NCBI RefSeq assembly: GCF_050876985.1
Contig: NZ_JBPAPP010000001.1
Reading direction: 5' to 3' (one strand)
Length of the DNA: 64,000 nt
Origin: Halopseudomonas sp002296055
GTDB lineage: Bacteria > Pseudomonadota > Gammaproteobacteria > Pseudomonadales > Pseudomonadaceae
Position 1 is the stretch's first letter; each line of letters opens with the position of its first letter. This document shows, piece by piece, positions 24,719-34,136 of this stretch. Both the position numbers and the translations under genes were made by a program. The notes under the pieces were generated by a model. It did no database searches. It was not told the DNA's origin and saw only the letters and a list, made by a program, of their open reading frames with translations.

Positions 24719-24982
24719 TCAGTCTTTCTTTTTCAAGCGCGGGTTGGGGAAGAACTGCACCGTCTGGCTGGTGGGCTTTTTCGGCGCCTTGCGCACCTCA
24801 TTGACCCGGGTACCCAGTTCCTTGGGCACCGAGTTGCCACGCGCATCGAGTGTGTCGGTATAACCGCACTGCACGCACTCGCGGTGCGGCACGCCGTCTA
24901 CCTCGTACATCTTGATGGTATCCATGGTGCTGCACGCCGGGCAGACCGCGCCGGCGATAAAGCGCTTTACCGGACCGCTCAT
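24719..24982 (-). CDS. YheV-type zinc ribbon protein (DUF2387)
   Basis: An 87-residue protein with a four-Cys zinc ribbon (CPACSTMDT near 14 and CVQCGYTDT near 36) and a basic C-terminus (NPRLKKKD). This is the YheV/DUF2387 pattern, usually encoded directly after oligopeptidase A (prlC), as here. Its ATG overlaps the prlC stop by 4 bp. The function is unknown; binding of a metal through the ribbon is expected. Confidence 0.88.
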   Translation of the reverse strand: MSGPVKRFIAGAVCPACSTMDTIKMYEVDGVPHRECVQCGYTDTLDARGNSVPKELGTRVNEVRKAPKKPTSQTVQFFPNPRLKKKD

Positions 24983-27021
24983 GCTGCCTGCCCGCTCAGG
25001 CCGCTGTGGCGCAGCAGCGGGTCAATCGACGGTTCACGACCACGGAAAGCCACGAACAACGCCATTGGCGCCTCACTGCCGCCGCGGGCGAGGATGCTGT
25101 CGCGGAAGGCGCGGCCGGTGTCGGCGTTCAGCACGCCCTCTTCCTCAAAGCGCGAAAAGGCATCGGCCGACAGCACTTCTGCCCACTTGTAGCTGTAGTA
25201 ACCCGCCGCGTAGCCGCCCGCAAAAATATGGCTGAAGCCGTTCTGGAAGCGGTTGAAGGACGGCACCTTGATGACTGCAATCTCCTCGCGCACCTGATCC
25301 AGCACCTGTTGTGCGCTCAGCTCCGGTTGCTTGCGTACGTGCAGTTCAAAGTCGAACAGCGAGAACTCAATCTGCCGCAGCATGCCCAGGCCCGACTGGA
25401 AGTTCTTGGCTGCCAGCATCTTGTCCAGCAGGTCCTGCGGCAGCGGCTCGCCGGTTTCATAGTGGCTGGAAATCAGCGCCAGACCGTCCGGCTCCCAGCA
25501 CCAGTTCTCCATAAACTGGCTCGGCAGCTCGACTGCATCCCAGGCGACGCCGTTGATGCCGCTGGCGGAGGCGTAGTTCACCCGGGTCAGCAGGTGGTGC
25601 AGACCGTGGCCAAACTCGTGGAACAGGGTGGTGACCTCATCGTGGGTCAGCAGCGCCGGCTTGCCGCCAACGGCTGGCGTGAAGTTGCACACCAGATAGG
25701 CAATCGGGCGCTGCAGGGCGCCGTCAGGCAGCAGGCGGCGGTCACGACAGCCGTCCATCCAGGCGCCGCCGCGCTTGTTGGCACGGGCGTACAGATCGAG
25801 GAAGAAGCGGCCGATGACTTCGCCCTGTTCGATCACCTCGAACAGGCGGGCGTCCTTGTGCCAACGCTCGAACTCGGCGACTTCACGCAGCTCAATGCCG
25901 TACAGTTTCTGCACGATGCCGAACATGCCGTTGATCACGGTATCGACCGGGAAGTAGGGGCGCAGCATTTCCTGCGAGATGGCGTAGCGCTGCTGGCGCA
26001 GCTGCTCGCTGTAGAAGCCGACGTCCCAGGGCTGCAGGTCGTCGCAGCCCTGCTCGGCGGCGAAGGCTTTCAGTGCCGCCAGATCCTGTTGGGCGAAGGG
26101 TTTGCTGCGCTCGCCCAGATCGCGCAAGAAGCCCAGTACCTGATCGGTGCTCTCGGCCATCTTGGTCGCTAGTGACAGCTCGGCGTAGTTGGCAAACCCC
26201 AGCAGCTCGGCCAGCTCCTGACGCAAGACCAGAATCTCGTCGATCACCGGGCCGTTGTCGAACTGGCCCGCGTTGGGGCCTTGATCCGATGCGCGGGTGC
26301 AGAAGGCGGTGTACACCTCCTGACGCAGCGTGCGGTCGGTGGCGTAGGTCATCACCGGGAAGTAGCTGGGGAATTCCAGGGTAATCAGCCAGCCGTCCAG
26401 CTCACGGGCTTCGGCAGCCTGCTTGGCCTGCGCCAGCGCAGATTCGGGCAGGCCGTCCAGCTGGGCTGCATCGGTAATATGTTTGGTCCAGGCCTGGGTG
26501 GCATCCAGCACCTGATTGGAGAAGGTGCTCTGCAGCTCGGACAGGCGCATCTGCAGTTCGCCATAGCGCTTTTGCTGCTCGGGCGGCAGGGCGATGCCGG
26601 ACAGCTTGAAGTCGCGCAGGGCGTGCTCAAGGATGGTTTGCTGAGCCTGGTCCAGCTTGGCAAATTCGTCGCTGTCGGCCAGTTGTTGGTAGGCGTCGAA
26701 CAGCGCCTGATTTTGCCCCATCTCGGTGTAGTACTGGCTCAGCAGCGGCAGGCAGCTCTCGTACGCTTCGCGCAGCTCTGGGCTGTTCATCACCGCGTTG
26801 AGGTGGCTGACTGGCGACCAGGCGCGGCCAAGGCGCTCGCCCATGTCATCCTGCGGCTCGATCAGGTTGGCCCAGGTCCACTGTGCCGGCGGGTTGGCCA
26901 GTAACGCATCAAGCTGTGCGCGGTTGTCGGCCAGAATCTGCTCGATGGCGGGCTTGACGTGTTCGGCGCGGATCTCGGCAAAGGGCGGCAGATCGTAGGG
27001 TTGCAGCAGCGGATTGGGCAT
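24979..27021 (-). CDS. prlC: Oligopeptidase A (M3 family metallopeptidase)
   Basis: The 680-residue cytoplasmic zinc peptidase has the M3 motif HEFGH at 468-472 with the third ligand downstream in GVAWDAVELPSQF. Other family segments are LFPSY-like VKVPSFNRFQNGFSHIFAGGYAAGYYSYKWAEV near the C-terminus. It degrades short peptides, including cleaved signal peptides. Length matches E. coli PrlC/OpdA. The ATG at 27021 gives MPNPLLQPYDLPPF, the usual N-terminus. It is translationally coupled to the YheV-like gene. Confidence 0.96.
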   Translation of the reverse strand: MPNPLLQPYDLPPFAEIRAEHVKPAIEQILADNRAQLDALLANPPAQWTWANLIEPQDDMGERLGRAWSPVSHLNAVMNSPELREAYESCLPLLSQYYTEMGQNQALFDAYQQLADSDEFAKLDQAQQTILEHALRDFKLSGIALPPEQQKRYGELQMRLSELQSTFSNQVLDATQAWTKHITDAAQLDGLPESALAQAKQAAEARELDGWLITLEFPSYFPVMTYATDRTLRQEVYTAFCTRASDQGPNAGQFDNGPVIDEILVLRQELAELLGFANYAELSLATKMAESTDQVLGFLRDLGERSKPFAQQDLAALKAFAAEQGCDDLQPWDVGFYSEQLRQQRYAISQEMLRPYFPVDTVINGMFGIVQKLYGIELREVAEFERWHKDARLFEVIEQGEVIGRFFLDLYARANKRGGAWMDGCRDRRLLPDGALQRPIAYLVCNFTPAVGGKPALLTHDEVTTLFHEFGHGLHHLLTRVNYASASGINGVAWDAVELPSQFMENWCWEPDGLALISSHYETGEPLPQDLLDKMLAAKNFQSGLGMLRQIEFSLFDFELHVRKQPELSAQQVLDQVREEIAVIKVPSFNRFQNGFSHIFAGGYAAGYYSYKWAEVLSADAFSRFEEEGVLNADTGRAFRDSILARGGSEAPMALFVAFRGREPSIDPLLRHSGLSGQAA

Positions 27022-27149
27022 GGCGGGTATCCTGATTCGATCGATGACTTACAATGCGTCCATGGTAATCAACTTGAGCGCACTTGGTATCGTAACGGCG
27101 TTAGATGTTTTTAATGACGGCGATAGCGCCAGAATTCAAGGGTGAGTTA

Positions 27150-27692
27150 ATGAACGTACGTGGATTCAGGGACTGGCAGCCGGTATTGGGTGACCGGGTA
27201 TTTGTAGATCCGTCGGCGGTGGTGCTGGGTGATGTGCAGCTGGGTGATGACTGCTCTGTGTGGCCGGGGACGATCATTCGCGGCGACATGCACCGCATTC
27301 GTATCGGTGACCGTACCAGCGTGCAGGATGGCAGCGTGCTGCACATCACCCACGCTGGGCCCTTCAACCCGGATGGCTACCCGTTGACCATCGGCAGTGA
27401 TGTCACCATCGGCCACAAGGTGCTGCTGCACGGCTGCAGCATCGGTGATCGGGTGCTGGTAGGTATGGGCAGTATCGTCATGGACGGGGCGGTGGTTGAG
27501 GACGAGGTGATCATCGGCGCAGGGTCGCTGGTGCCGACCAACCGAACGCTGGAAAGCGGGTATCTGTACATGGGCAGCCCGGCCAAACAGGTGCGTGTGC
27601 TGACCGACAAGGAGCGCGAGTTCTTCACTTACTCCGCTGCCAACTATGTGCGCCTGAAGGATCAGCACTTGCTGGAGAGCTACGCGGACTAG
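27150..27692 (+). CDS. Gamma-class carbonic anhydrase family protein
   Basis: A 180-residue left-handed beta-helix (hexapeptide repeat) protein. The zinc His ligands fall in QDGSVLHITHAGP (near 62-67) and IGHKVLLHGC (near 90-95), with Arg and Gln of the active site in IIRGDMHRIRIGDRTSVQ. YrdA/PaaY-type members are trimeric; some hydrate CO2 and others lack measured activity, so catalysis is probable but not certain. The ATG at 27150 has AAGGGTGAG upstream. The upstream in-frame start at 27105 is less likely. It is divergent from prlC. Confidence 0.92.
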   Translation: MNVRGFRDWQPVLGDRVFVDPSAVVLGDVQLGDDCSVWPGTIIRGDMHRIRIGDRTSVQDGSVLHITHAGPFNPDGYPLTIGSDVTIGHKVLLHGCSIGDRVLVGMGSIVMDGAVVEDEVIIGAGSLVPTNRTLESGYLYMGSPAKQVRVLTDKEREFFTYSAANYVRLKDQHLLESYAD

Positions 27693-27771
27693 CTGGCGTG
27701 CTGTTCTGAGGGCAGCCTGCACTGGGCTATACTCCGCCGGCAGCGGGCGCGAGCAAGGAGAGGCAGACAAC

Positions 27772-28845
27772 GTGAACGGGAAGTTCCCAATGGACGAGGC
27801 GGCCGGTAACGGCCTGGGCGAACAGGCGCGCCGCTCGTTGCTGCAGTTGATCTTTGTGTCTACCGGCGCCCTGCTCTGGGGCTTCGCCCTGTTGCAGTTT
27901 GATAACGACAACAGTCTGCTGGCCTGCCTGGAGATTGCCGTGGGCGGCCTGCTGCTCTGGTCGGCCTGGCACATTCGCCGAGTGTGCTCGTTGACCCCCT
28001 GGATCTACGCCTACCTGCTGCCCACCTTCTGCTTTCAAATCTACATCATGTTGATGCCCGATGCCTCTACGACGGCCTTTGTCTGGGTCTACATGGTGCC
28101 CATGCTCGCGTATCTGCTGTTGGGGCGCAAAGCCGGGTTGTTTTTGTCGTTGCCCTTCATGCTGCTGGCGGTGGTTCTGTATGTGATTCGCTACGCTGAT
28201 CTGCAATCAGCGCACGGGCTGATCGACCTGGGCAATGCGGTGATCTGCGGTTTGATGATTCTGCTGTTCGTGCACTTTTATGAAGTGCGCCGCGCCAATG
28301 CCCAGCACACCCTGGAGCGCTTGGCAGAAACCGATGCACTCACCGGGGTGTATAACCGGGGCCGATTCCAGCAGTTGTTTGAGCAATGTATCGAGCAGGG
28401 ACAGCGCAGCGGTGACGGTTTTGCCCTGGTGTTGCTGGATGTTGATCACTTCAAGCAGGTTAACGATGGCTGGGGCCACGAGGTGGGTGATCGTGCGTTG
28501 CGCCATCTGTGCACCGTGCTGCAAGGGCGCCTGCGCAAGACCGATGTGATCGGCCGGCTTGGCGGGGAGGAGTTTGGTCTGTTGCTGCGCAGCACCGACG
28601 CCCACGCCGCCGAACAATTGGTCCGCATGCTCTGCAGTCAGTTGCAGGAGACGCCGCTACGCTGGGGTGACCAGCAGGAGTTGTTGCTGACGGCGACTTT
28701 TGGTGTGGCCCATTGGCCCAGCGATGCGCTGGATGCCGAAGACCTCTATCGCCGGGCCGACCAGCGCCTTTACCGTGGCAAGGCCTACGGGCGCAACCGG
28801 GTGATCAGTGACGGCGGTGCGCTGCAGATCAGCGAGCTTGGCTGA
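27772..28845 (+). CDS. Membrane-bound diguanylate cyclase
   Basis: The 357-residue protein has about five to six TM helices (residues 20-170: LLQLIFVSTGALLWGFALLQF, AYLLPTFCFQIYIMLM, GLFLSLPFMLLAVVLYVI) and a C-terminal GGDEF domain. The active-site motif GGEEF is at 264-268, preceded five residues upstream by an RxxD inhibitory site (RKTD). It should make c-di-GMP from two GTP and be product-inhibited. The membrane domain is an undefined sensor of the MASE type. The GTG start at 27772 follows GGAGAGG. No partner EAL gene is adjacent, but a GGDEF-EAL fusion lies 1.4 kb downstream. Confidence 0.92.
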   Translation: MNGKFPMDEAAGNGLGEQARRSLLQLIFVSTGALLWGFALLQFDNDNSLLACLEIAVGGLLLWSAWHIRRVCSLTPWIYAYLLPTFCFQIYIMLMPDASTTAFVWVYMVPMLAYLLLGRKAGLFLSLPFMLLAVVLYVIRYADLQSAHGLIDLGNAVICGLMILLFVHFYEVRRANAQHTLERLAETDALTGVYNRGRFQQLFEQCIEQGQRSGDGFALVLLDVDHFKQVNDGWGHEVGDRALRHLCTVLQGRLRKTDVIGRLGGEEFGLLLRSTDAHAAEQLVRMLCSQLQETPLRWGDQQELLLTATFGVAHWPSDALDAEDLYRRADQRLYRGKAYGRNRVISDGGALQISELG

Positions 28846-28989
28846 GCGCGTTTCGGCCTGCGGATTGGCGTTCAATCAAGTGCATGAATAGTAGGGGCCG
28901 AAAGGCTGACAGGCCCCGTGACTGGTTTATGATCCGGGAGTTCGCGGCCAGTGGCTGGTCGCTCATTCATCGTTAGCGAGGAGGCATCC

Positions 28990-30012
28990 ATGTCTGCCCA
29001 TACCAACCGCAAGATTGTGCTGAACAAGCGCCCGCAGGGTGAAATCCAGGACGGCGATCTGGTTTTGAAGGAAGAGCCGGTTCGCGCTCTGAAGGACGGC
29101 GAAGTCCTGATCAAGACCCTGTGGCTGTCGCTGGACCCCTACATGCGCCCGCGCATGAACGACAGCAAGGGCTATATGGACCCGATTGAAATAGGTGCGC
29201 CGATTGTCGGCGAGAGCGTTGGTCGTGTTGTCGAGTCCAAGTCAGACAACTATCAGGTAGGTGATGTGGTTACTGTTTACTCCGGCTGGCAGGAGTACTG
29301 CATCATCCCGGGCAACGCCGAGATGGTCTACAAGATCAAGGATCAGGGCGTGCCGCTGCAGACTTACCTGGGTGTGGCTGGCATGCCGGGCCGCACCGGT
29401 TACTGCGGCCTGATGTACGTTGGTAAGCCCAAGTCGGGTGAGACCGTTGTGGTCGCTGCCGCTTCCGGCCCGGTTGGTACCGTTGTGGGCCAGACCGCCA
29501 AGCAGGAAGGCTGCCGCGTGGTCGGTATCGCTGGCGGTCCGGAGAAGTGCCGTTACGTGGTCGAGGAGCTGGGTTTTGATGCCTGCATCGATTACAAGGC
29601 GGGCAACCTGGACGCTGACCTGGCAGCTGCTTGCCCGAACGGCATCGACGTGTACTTCGAAAACGTTGGCGGCGCTGTTGCCAAGGCCGTTGCCAAGCTG
29701 ATCAACCCGGGTGCCCGTGTGCCGATCTGTGGCTACGTGTCGGCCTACAACGCGGAAGATCAGAGCAAGGTCGAAACCCCGTTCCATATCTTTGGTGCGC
29801 TGGATCCCAAGCCTGAGCATCGCTTCTTCCTGGTCACCGAGTGGCAGGACAAGCACCAGGAAATCACCGCGCTGCTGGCTGAGCAGGTGGCTTCGGGCAA
29901 GCTGAAGTACAGCGAAACCGTCGCCGAAGGCTTGGACAACGCCGTTGAGGCGTTCAAAGGCATGCTGAACGGCAAGAACTTCGGCAAGCAACTGGTGCAC
30001 ATCGCTGATTGA
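28990..30012 (+). CDS. NADP-dependent MDR oxidoreductase (YncB/CurA-like)
   Basis: A 340-residue zinc-independent medium-chain dehydrogenase of the leukotriene B4 12-hydroxydehydrogenase/YncB group. It has SLDPYMRPRMND near 45, the Rossmann motif AASGPVGTVVGQTAKQEGC near 155-173 and YFENVGGAV near 220. These enzymes reduce C=C bonds of enones such as prostaglandin-like compounds, curcumin or 2-alkenals; the substrate here is unknown. AGGAGG seven nt before the ATG at 28990 is a strong site. A hairpin at 30025-30048 follows the stop. It has its own short leader and no evident operon partner. Confidence 0.9.
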   Translation: MSAHTNRKIVLNKRPQGEIQDGDLVLKEEPVRALKDGEVLIKTLWLSLDPYMRPRMNDSKGYMDPIEIGAPIVGESVGRVVESKSDNYQVGDVVTVYSGWQEYCIIPGNAEMVYKIKDQGVPLQTYLGVAGMPGRTGYCGLMYVGKPKSGETVVVAAASGPVGTVVGQTAKQEGCRVVGIAGGPEKCRYVVEELGFDACIDYKAGNLDADLAAACPNGIDVYFENVGGAVAKAVAKLINPGARVPICGYVSAYNAEDQSKVETPFHIFGALDPKPEHRFFLVTEWQDKHQEITALLAEQVASGKLKYSETVAEGLDNAVEAFKGMLNGKNFGKQLVHIAD

Positions 30013-30024
30013 TGACACCGACAC

Positions 30025-30048
30025 CGGCGGGGGCTGATGCTCCCGCCG
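30025..30048 (+). terminator. Hairpin after the MDR oxidoreductase gene
   Basis: Stem CGGCGGGGGC / GCTCCCGCCG (one G-T wobble) with a TGAT loop, 12 bp after the stop codon. There is no T tract, so termination may be partial. Confidence 0.5.
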
Positions 30049-30276
30049 AGCGTTGCGCGTCTACCCTCCTTTCCTGCGCCGTCCTGGCGCGTGCATTGAC
30101 GCCTTTCTGGCGACACGTTTCTGACCAAATCGACGACTTTTGGTACAGAACCTGCATTGCCCTGCACTATCCTGAGCCGGATAGCCTCTCCCGCCTTAGT
30201 CCGCGCACCAGTGCGGTGCACGACCGATTTGGCTGCGCTATCAAAGTGCCAGTTTCCAATTAGAACAGGTGCACCC

Positions 30277-33200
30277 ATGCCCATCTCGATGATTGATGTT
30301 CTATGGCTGGTTCTGTGTGCCGGTCTGGTGTTCAACATGCAGATCGGCTTTCTCTGTTTGGAGTCGGGCCTTACGCGCAGCAAGAATGCGATCAACGTGG
30401 CGGTCAAGAATATGGCCGATCTCAGCGTCGCGGTCTTCTGCTACTGGTTGTTCGGTTTCGGTCTGATGTTTGGTGCCAGCGCCAGTGGCTGGTTTGGCGA
30501 GGGCTTTGCGATGCCTTCGTTCACGGCCACCTGGCCTGCGGCCTTCTTCCTGTTTCAAGCGATGTTCTGCACTACCGCCGCTACCATCGTGTCTGGCGCG
30601 GCCGCCGAGCGCATGCGCTTCAGCGCCTACCTGCTGGTTACCCTGTTGATTGCTGGCTTAATTTATCCGCTGTTTGGGCACTGGGCCTGGGGCGGGGTAT
30701 TTGCCGAGGGTAGCGGCTGGCTGGCGGCGCGTGGCTTTGTTGACTTTGCCGGGTCGACGGTGGTGCACAGCGTTGGCGGCTGGGTGGCGTTGGCGGTGAT
30801 CCTGCTGTTGGGGCCTCGCCAGGGCCGCTATGAGCAGGACCGTGATGGCCGCAGCCTGACGGGCTCCAACCTGCCGCTGGCGATGCTTGGCGCATTGATG
30901 CTGATGTTCGGCTGGTTTGGGTTTAACGGCGGCAGCACCCTGAGCTTTGATGGCCGGGTGCCCGGTATCATTGCCAACACCGTGCTGGCAGCCATCGCCG
31001 GTACCTTGGGCGGCATGTTGATGTCTTGGTGGCGCTGGCGCCTGATTGATCCGGTATATCCGCTGAACGGCCTGATTGCCGGCATGGTGGCGGTGACCGC
31101 TGGCGCCCACGCGGTGGATGCCCCGGCCGCGTTCTTCATCGGCCTGATTGGTGCGGTGGTGATGTATCTGGCGGATCGGCTGCTGACGCGCCTGCGGGTA
31201 GACGACGCCGTTGGTGCGGTGCCGGTGCATCTGGCCAGCGGCATCTGGGGCACGCTGGCGGTGGCGCTGTTCGCTGACCCGCTGCGCTTGGGCACGGGGC
31301 TGAGTCGTTTGCAGCAACTGGTGGTTCAGCTGGAGGGCGTGCTGGTGGCTGGTGTCTGGGCCTTTGGCCTGACCTGGTTGCTGCTGCGGGTGATCAACCG
31401 CTTCTGGCCGATGCGTGTCACGCCGGAGGATGAGCTGGCGGGCTTGAACGTCTCAGAGCACGGTGCACGCACCGAGTTGATCGAGCTGCTGGAAGCGATG
31501 GCGGCGCACCAGCGTGAGGGGCGCTTTGAGCGCGATGTGCCGGTCGAACCTTTTACCGAGGTTGGCCAGATCGCCGCCCAGTACAACCAGGTGATTCACG
31601 CCCTGCGGCGCGCGGTGGGTGTGACCCAGAGCATCATCCGCGACATTCGCGATGGCGTGGTGACCTGCAACCGCGAGGGCGTGCTGGCTACCTGTAACCC
31701 CGGCGCCGAGCGCCTGTTTGGCTTGCCTGCCGGGTTGTTGATTGGACAGCCCATGGAGCGCTTAGTCGCCGAGCGCAATTGGACCGGGCTGCCGCTGCCA
31801 GAAGCCGGCAGTGAGACCAAGCAGGAGGTGCTGTTCAGTCGTAACGAGCACGACCAGTTTGTAGCCGAACTGACGGTCAGTCAGGGCGCGCTGGAGGATG
31901 ATCACTACACCTGTCTGATCCGCGATATCACCGAGCGTCGGCGCATTGAACAGCAGCTGTTTCAAGAGAAGATGCTGGCGCAGGTGACCCTGGCATCCAT
32001 TGGTGACGGGGTGATCACCACCGGCCCGGATGCCCGTGTGCGCTATCTCAATCCGGTCGCCGAGCAATTGACCGGCTGGCGTGAGGACGAGGCCCACGAT
32101 CGCCCTCTGGACGAGATTTACTGCCTGTTCGACGAAGTCACCGGTGACAGCCTGCTCAACCCGGTCAGTGCCATGCTGCGGCGCTACCGTCAGGCACTCA
32201 GTCGACAACCCGGCAGCATGTCGCAGTTGCGACGGCGTGACGGCAGTGAGGTGACGGTGCAGGATGCGGTAGCGCCGATCCGTGATGCCGAAGGGCACAT
32301 CATCGGTGCGGTGCTGACGTTCCGTGATGTCAGTGCCAACCGGCGGCTGGCCCGTGAGCTGTCACACCAGGCTGCGCACGACACCCTGACCGGTCTGGCC
32401 AATCGCAAGGAGTTCGAGCGCCGGGTGGGCCTGGCCCTGCAGCGTCAGCTGGCCAGCGGCGGCGACCAGGTGCTCTGCTACATGGATCTGGATCAGTTCA
32501 AGATCGTCAACGATACCTGCGGTCACGCCGCTGGTGACGAGCTGCTGCGCCAGTTGGCCAAGCTGTTCCAGGGCCATATTCGCAGCTCTGACGTGTTGGC
32601 CCGCCTGGGCGGCGACGAGTTTGGCTTGCTGCTGTGCGGTTGTACGCTGGAAGAGGCCGTGCCGATTGTCGAGGGTTTGCGCGCGCTGGTGGAAGAGTTT
32701 CGTTTCAGCTGGCAGGGCAAGACCTTCGCTGTCGGCGTAAGTATCGGACTGGTGCAGATTGAGGAGCAGTTGGCCAGTCTGGATGTGCTACTCAGCGCAG
32801 CTGACAGCGCTTGTTACGCGGCCAAGGACGCCGGCCGCAACCGCATTCATCTGTACCAGGCCGATGATGCGCAGATGCAGGAGCGGCGGGGCGAAATGCA
32901 ATGGGTCAACCGCTTGCGTCAGGCGCTGGATGCCGACCTGTTGCGGCTCTATGTTCAGCCGATCTACCCGATCAGCGAGCTGGACCGCCAGCCCGGTTTT
33001 GAGGTGCTGGTACGTATGCTGGGTGAGGATGAGCGGGTGATTCCGCCTGGTGCCTTTATGCCGGCGGCCGAGCGCTATGACCTGGCATCTGCCATTGATC
33101 GCTGGGTGGTTGGCAACTTCCTCGCCTGGCTGGGCGATTACAACCGCCGTCGCAGCGGGCCGCTAGGCAATTACTCGATTAACCTGTCGGCCGCCTCCAT

Positions 33201-33666
33201 GGGGGAAGAGAGCTTTCTGACCTTCGTACTGGACGCACTGGAGCGCCACCGGGTACCGGCTGGGCATATCTGCTTTGAGATTACCGAAACCAGCGCCATC
33301 GCCAACCTGGGCAAGGCTATCGAATTCATGCGCCGGCTCAAGGATATCGGCTGCCAGTTTGCCCTGGATGACTTTGGCTCCGGGCTGTCGTCCTTTGCCT
33401 ACCTCAAGTCCCTGCCGGTGGATTACCTGAAGATTGATGGCGTCTTCGTCAAGGACATTGCCACCGATCCGATCGCCCGCGCGATGGTCGCCTCCATCAA
33501 CACCATTGGCCACGAGATGGGGCTACAGACCGTCGCGGAGTTTGTCGAGAGCGAAACCATTCTGGAACAGCTGCGAGAGCTGGGTGTGGACTACGCGCAA
33601 GGGTTCCACCTGGGCCATCCTCAGCCGCTTAGCGAGGTTGATGGCGTGCGCATGATGCCGCGCTAG
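30277..33666 (+). CDS. Ammonium transporter-PAS-PAS-GGDEF-EAL fusion protein
   Basis: A 1129-residue fusion. Residues 1-395 are an Amt/MEP/Rh channel (about 11 TM): GLTRSKNAINVAVKNMAD, VDFAGSTVVHSVGG with the Asp and first pore His, FGWFGFNGGS, and VPVHLASGIWG with the second pore His, followed by the Amt tail (VTPEDELAGLNVSEHGA). Two PAS domains follow (about 445-560 and 565-690). The GGDEF motif is intact at 778-782 with an RxxD I-site (RSSD) five residues upstream. The EAL domain (about 875-1125) has EVL at 909-911 and keeps the other catalytic residues (NLSA, ITET, DDFG, LKID, AEFVE, AQGF). It probably senses ammonium at the membrane and tunes c-di-GMP. ATG at 30277 (AGGTG) is chosen over an upstream start lacking homology. 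There is no glnK nearby. The gene overlaps the convergent DUF454 gene by 4 bp. Confidence 0.93.
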   Translation: MPISMIDVLWLVLCAGLVFNMQIGFLCLESGLTRSKNAINVAVKNMADLSVAVFCYWLFGFGLMFGASASGWFGEGFAMPSFTATWPAAFFLFQAMFCTTAATIVSGAAAERMRFSAYLLVTLLIAGLIYPLFGHWAWGGVFAEGSGWLAARGFVDFAGSTVVHSVGGWVALAVILLLGPRQGRYEQDRDGRSLTGSNLPLAMLGALMLMFGWFGFNGGSTLSFDGRVPGIIANTVLAAIAGTLGGMLMSWWRWRLIDPVYPLNGLIAGMVAVTAGAHAVDAPAAFFIGLIGAVVMYLADRLLTRLRVDDAVGAVPVHLASGIWGTLAVALFADPLRLGTGLSRLQQLVVQLEGVLVAGVWAFGLTWLLLRVINRFWPMRVTPEDELAGLNVSEHGARTELIELLEAMAAHQREGRFERDVPVEPFTEVGQIAAQYNQVIHALRRAVGVTQSIIRDIRDGVVTCNREGVLATCNPGAERLFGLPAGLLIGQPMERLVAERNWTGLPLPEAGSETKQEVLFSRNEHDQFVAELTVSQGALEDDHYTCLIRDITERRRIEQQLFQEKMLAQVTLASIGDGVITTGPDARVRYLNPVAEQLTGWREDEAHDRPLDEIYCLFDEVTGDSLLNPVSAMLRRYRQALSRQPGSMSQLRRRDGSEVTVQDAVAPIRDAEGHIIGAVLTFRDVSANRRLARELSHQAAHDTLTGLANRKEFERRVGLALQRQLASGGDQVLCYMDLDQFKIVNDTCGHAAGDELLRQLAKLFQGHIRSSDVLARLGGDEFGLLLCGCTLEEAVPIVEGLRALVEEFRFSWQGKTFAVGVSIGLVQIEEQLASLDVLLSAADSACYAAKDAGRNRIHLYQADDAQMQERRGEMQWVNRLRQALDADLLRLYVQPIYPISELDRQPGFEVLVRMLGEDERVIPPGAFMPAAERYDLASAIDRWVVGNFLAWLGDYNRRRSGPLGNYSINLSAASMGEESFLTFVLDALERHRVPAGHICFEITETSAIANLGKAIEFMRRLKDIGCQFALDDFGSGLSSFAYLKSLPVDYLKIDGVFVKDIATDPIARAMVASINTIGHEMGLQTVAEFVESETILEQLRELGVDYAQGFHLGHPQPLSEVDGVRMMPR

Positions 33667-34046
33667 TGCGGCGCCCGAGGGGCGGGCTCGGGTCGGCTCC
33701 AGAGCCAGCAGGCCACTGCCAGCAGAAACAGCGGCAGGCCAATACGTAACCAGCTGGGTGTCGGCAGCAGCCACAGGCTGAGCACGCTGCTCGCCATTAC
33801 CACACTGGCGGCCCACTTGGCGCGGCGCGGCACTGCCCGCCGGGTGCGCCAGTCGCGAATCAGCGGGCCGTATTTGGGATGAGCCAGCAGGCGTGCCTCC
33901 ATAGCCGGCCAGCCGCGCGCTCCTGCCCAGGCAGCAACCAGCAGAAAGGGCGTTGTCGGCAGGCCGGGCAGCACCACGCCGATGGCACCCAGCGCGATGC
34001 ACACCGAGGCCAGGGCGCGCCAGAGCAGAATGCTTAGGCTGGGCAT
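33663..34046 (-). CDS. DUF454 (YbaN-type) inner-membrane protein, copy 1
   Basis: A 127-residue membrane protein with the DUF454 core: LLWRALASVCIALGAIGVVLPGLPTTPFLLVAAWAGARGWP (TM1-loop-TM2), HPKYGPLIRDWRTRRAVPRRAKW and two further C-terminal TM segments. The function is unknown. I set the start at 34046 by comparison with the paralogue at 48436-48810, which starts at the same point; a GTG at 34127 would add 27 residues without a good ribosome site. The gene ends within the stop codon of the convergent Amt fusion (CTAG shared). Whether it is linked to the kinase 90 bp upstream is unclear. Confidence 0.8.
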   Translation of the reverse strand: MPSLSILLWRALASVCIALGAIGVVLPGLPTTPFLLVAAWAGARGWPAMEARLLAHPKYGPLIRDWRTRRAVPRRAKWAASVVMASSVLSLWLLPTPSWLRIGLPLFLLAVACWLWSRPEPAPRAPH

Positions 34047-34136
34047 CGCTGGCAGGCGTTGGTTGGGGCTATGTGGGTGAGCATCATCGGGGACGGCTGC
34101 GTGGGCTGGGGTGGGCTCAGGGTACACCTGGATGCG

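Noticed and set aside
28894..28917. GGGGCC / GGCCCC hairpin before the MDR oxidoreductase gene
   Set aside because: Only a 6-bp stem with a 12-nt loop and no T tract, so not called as a terminator.
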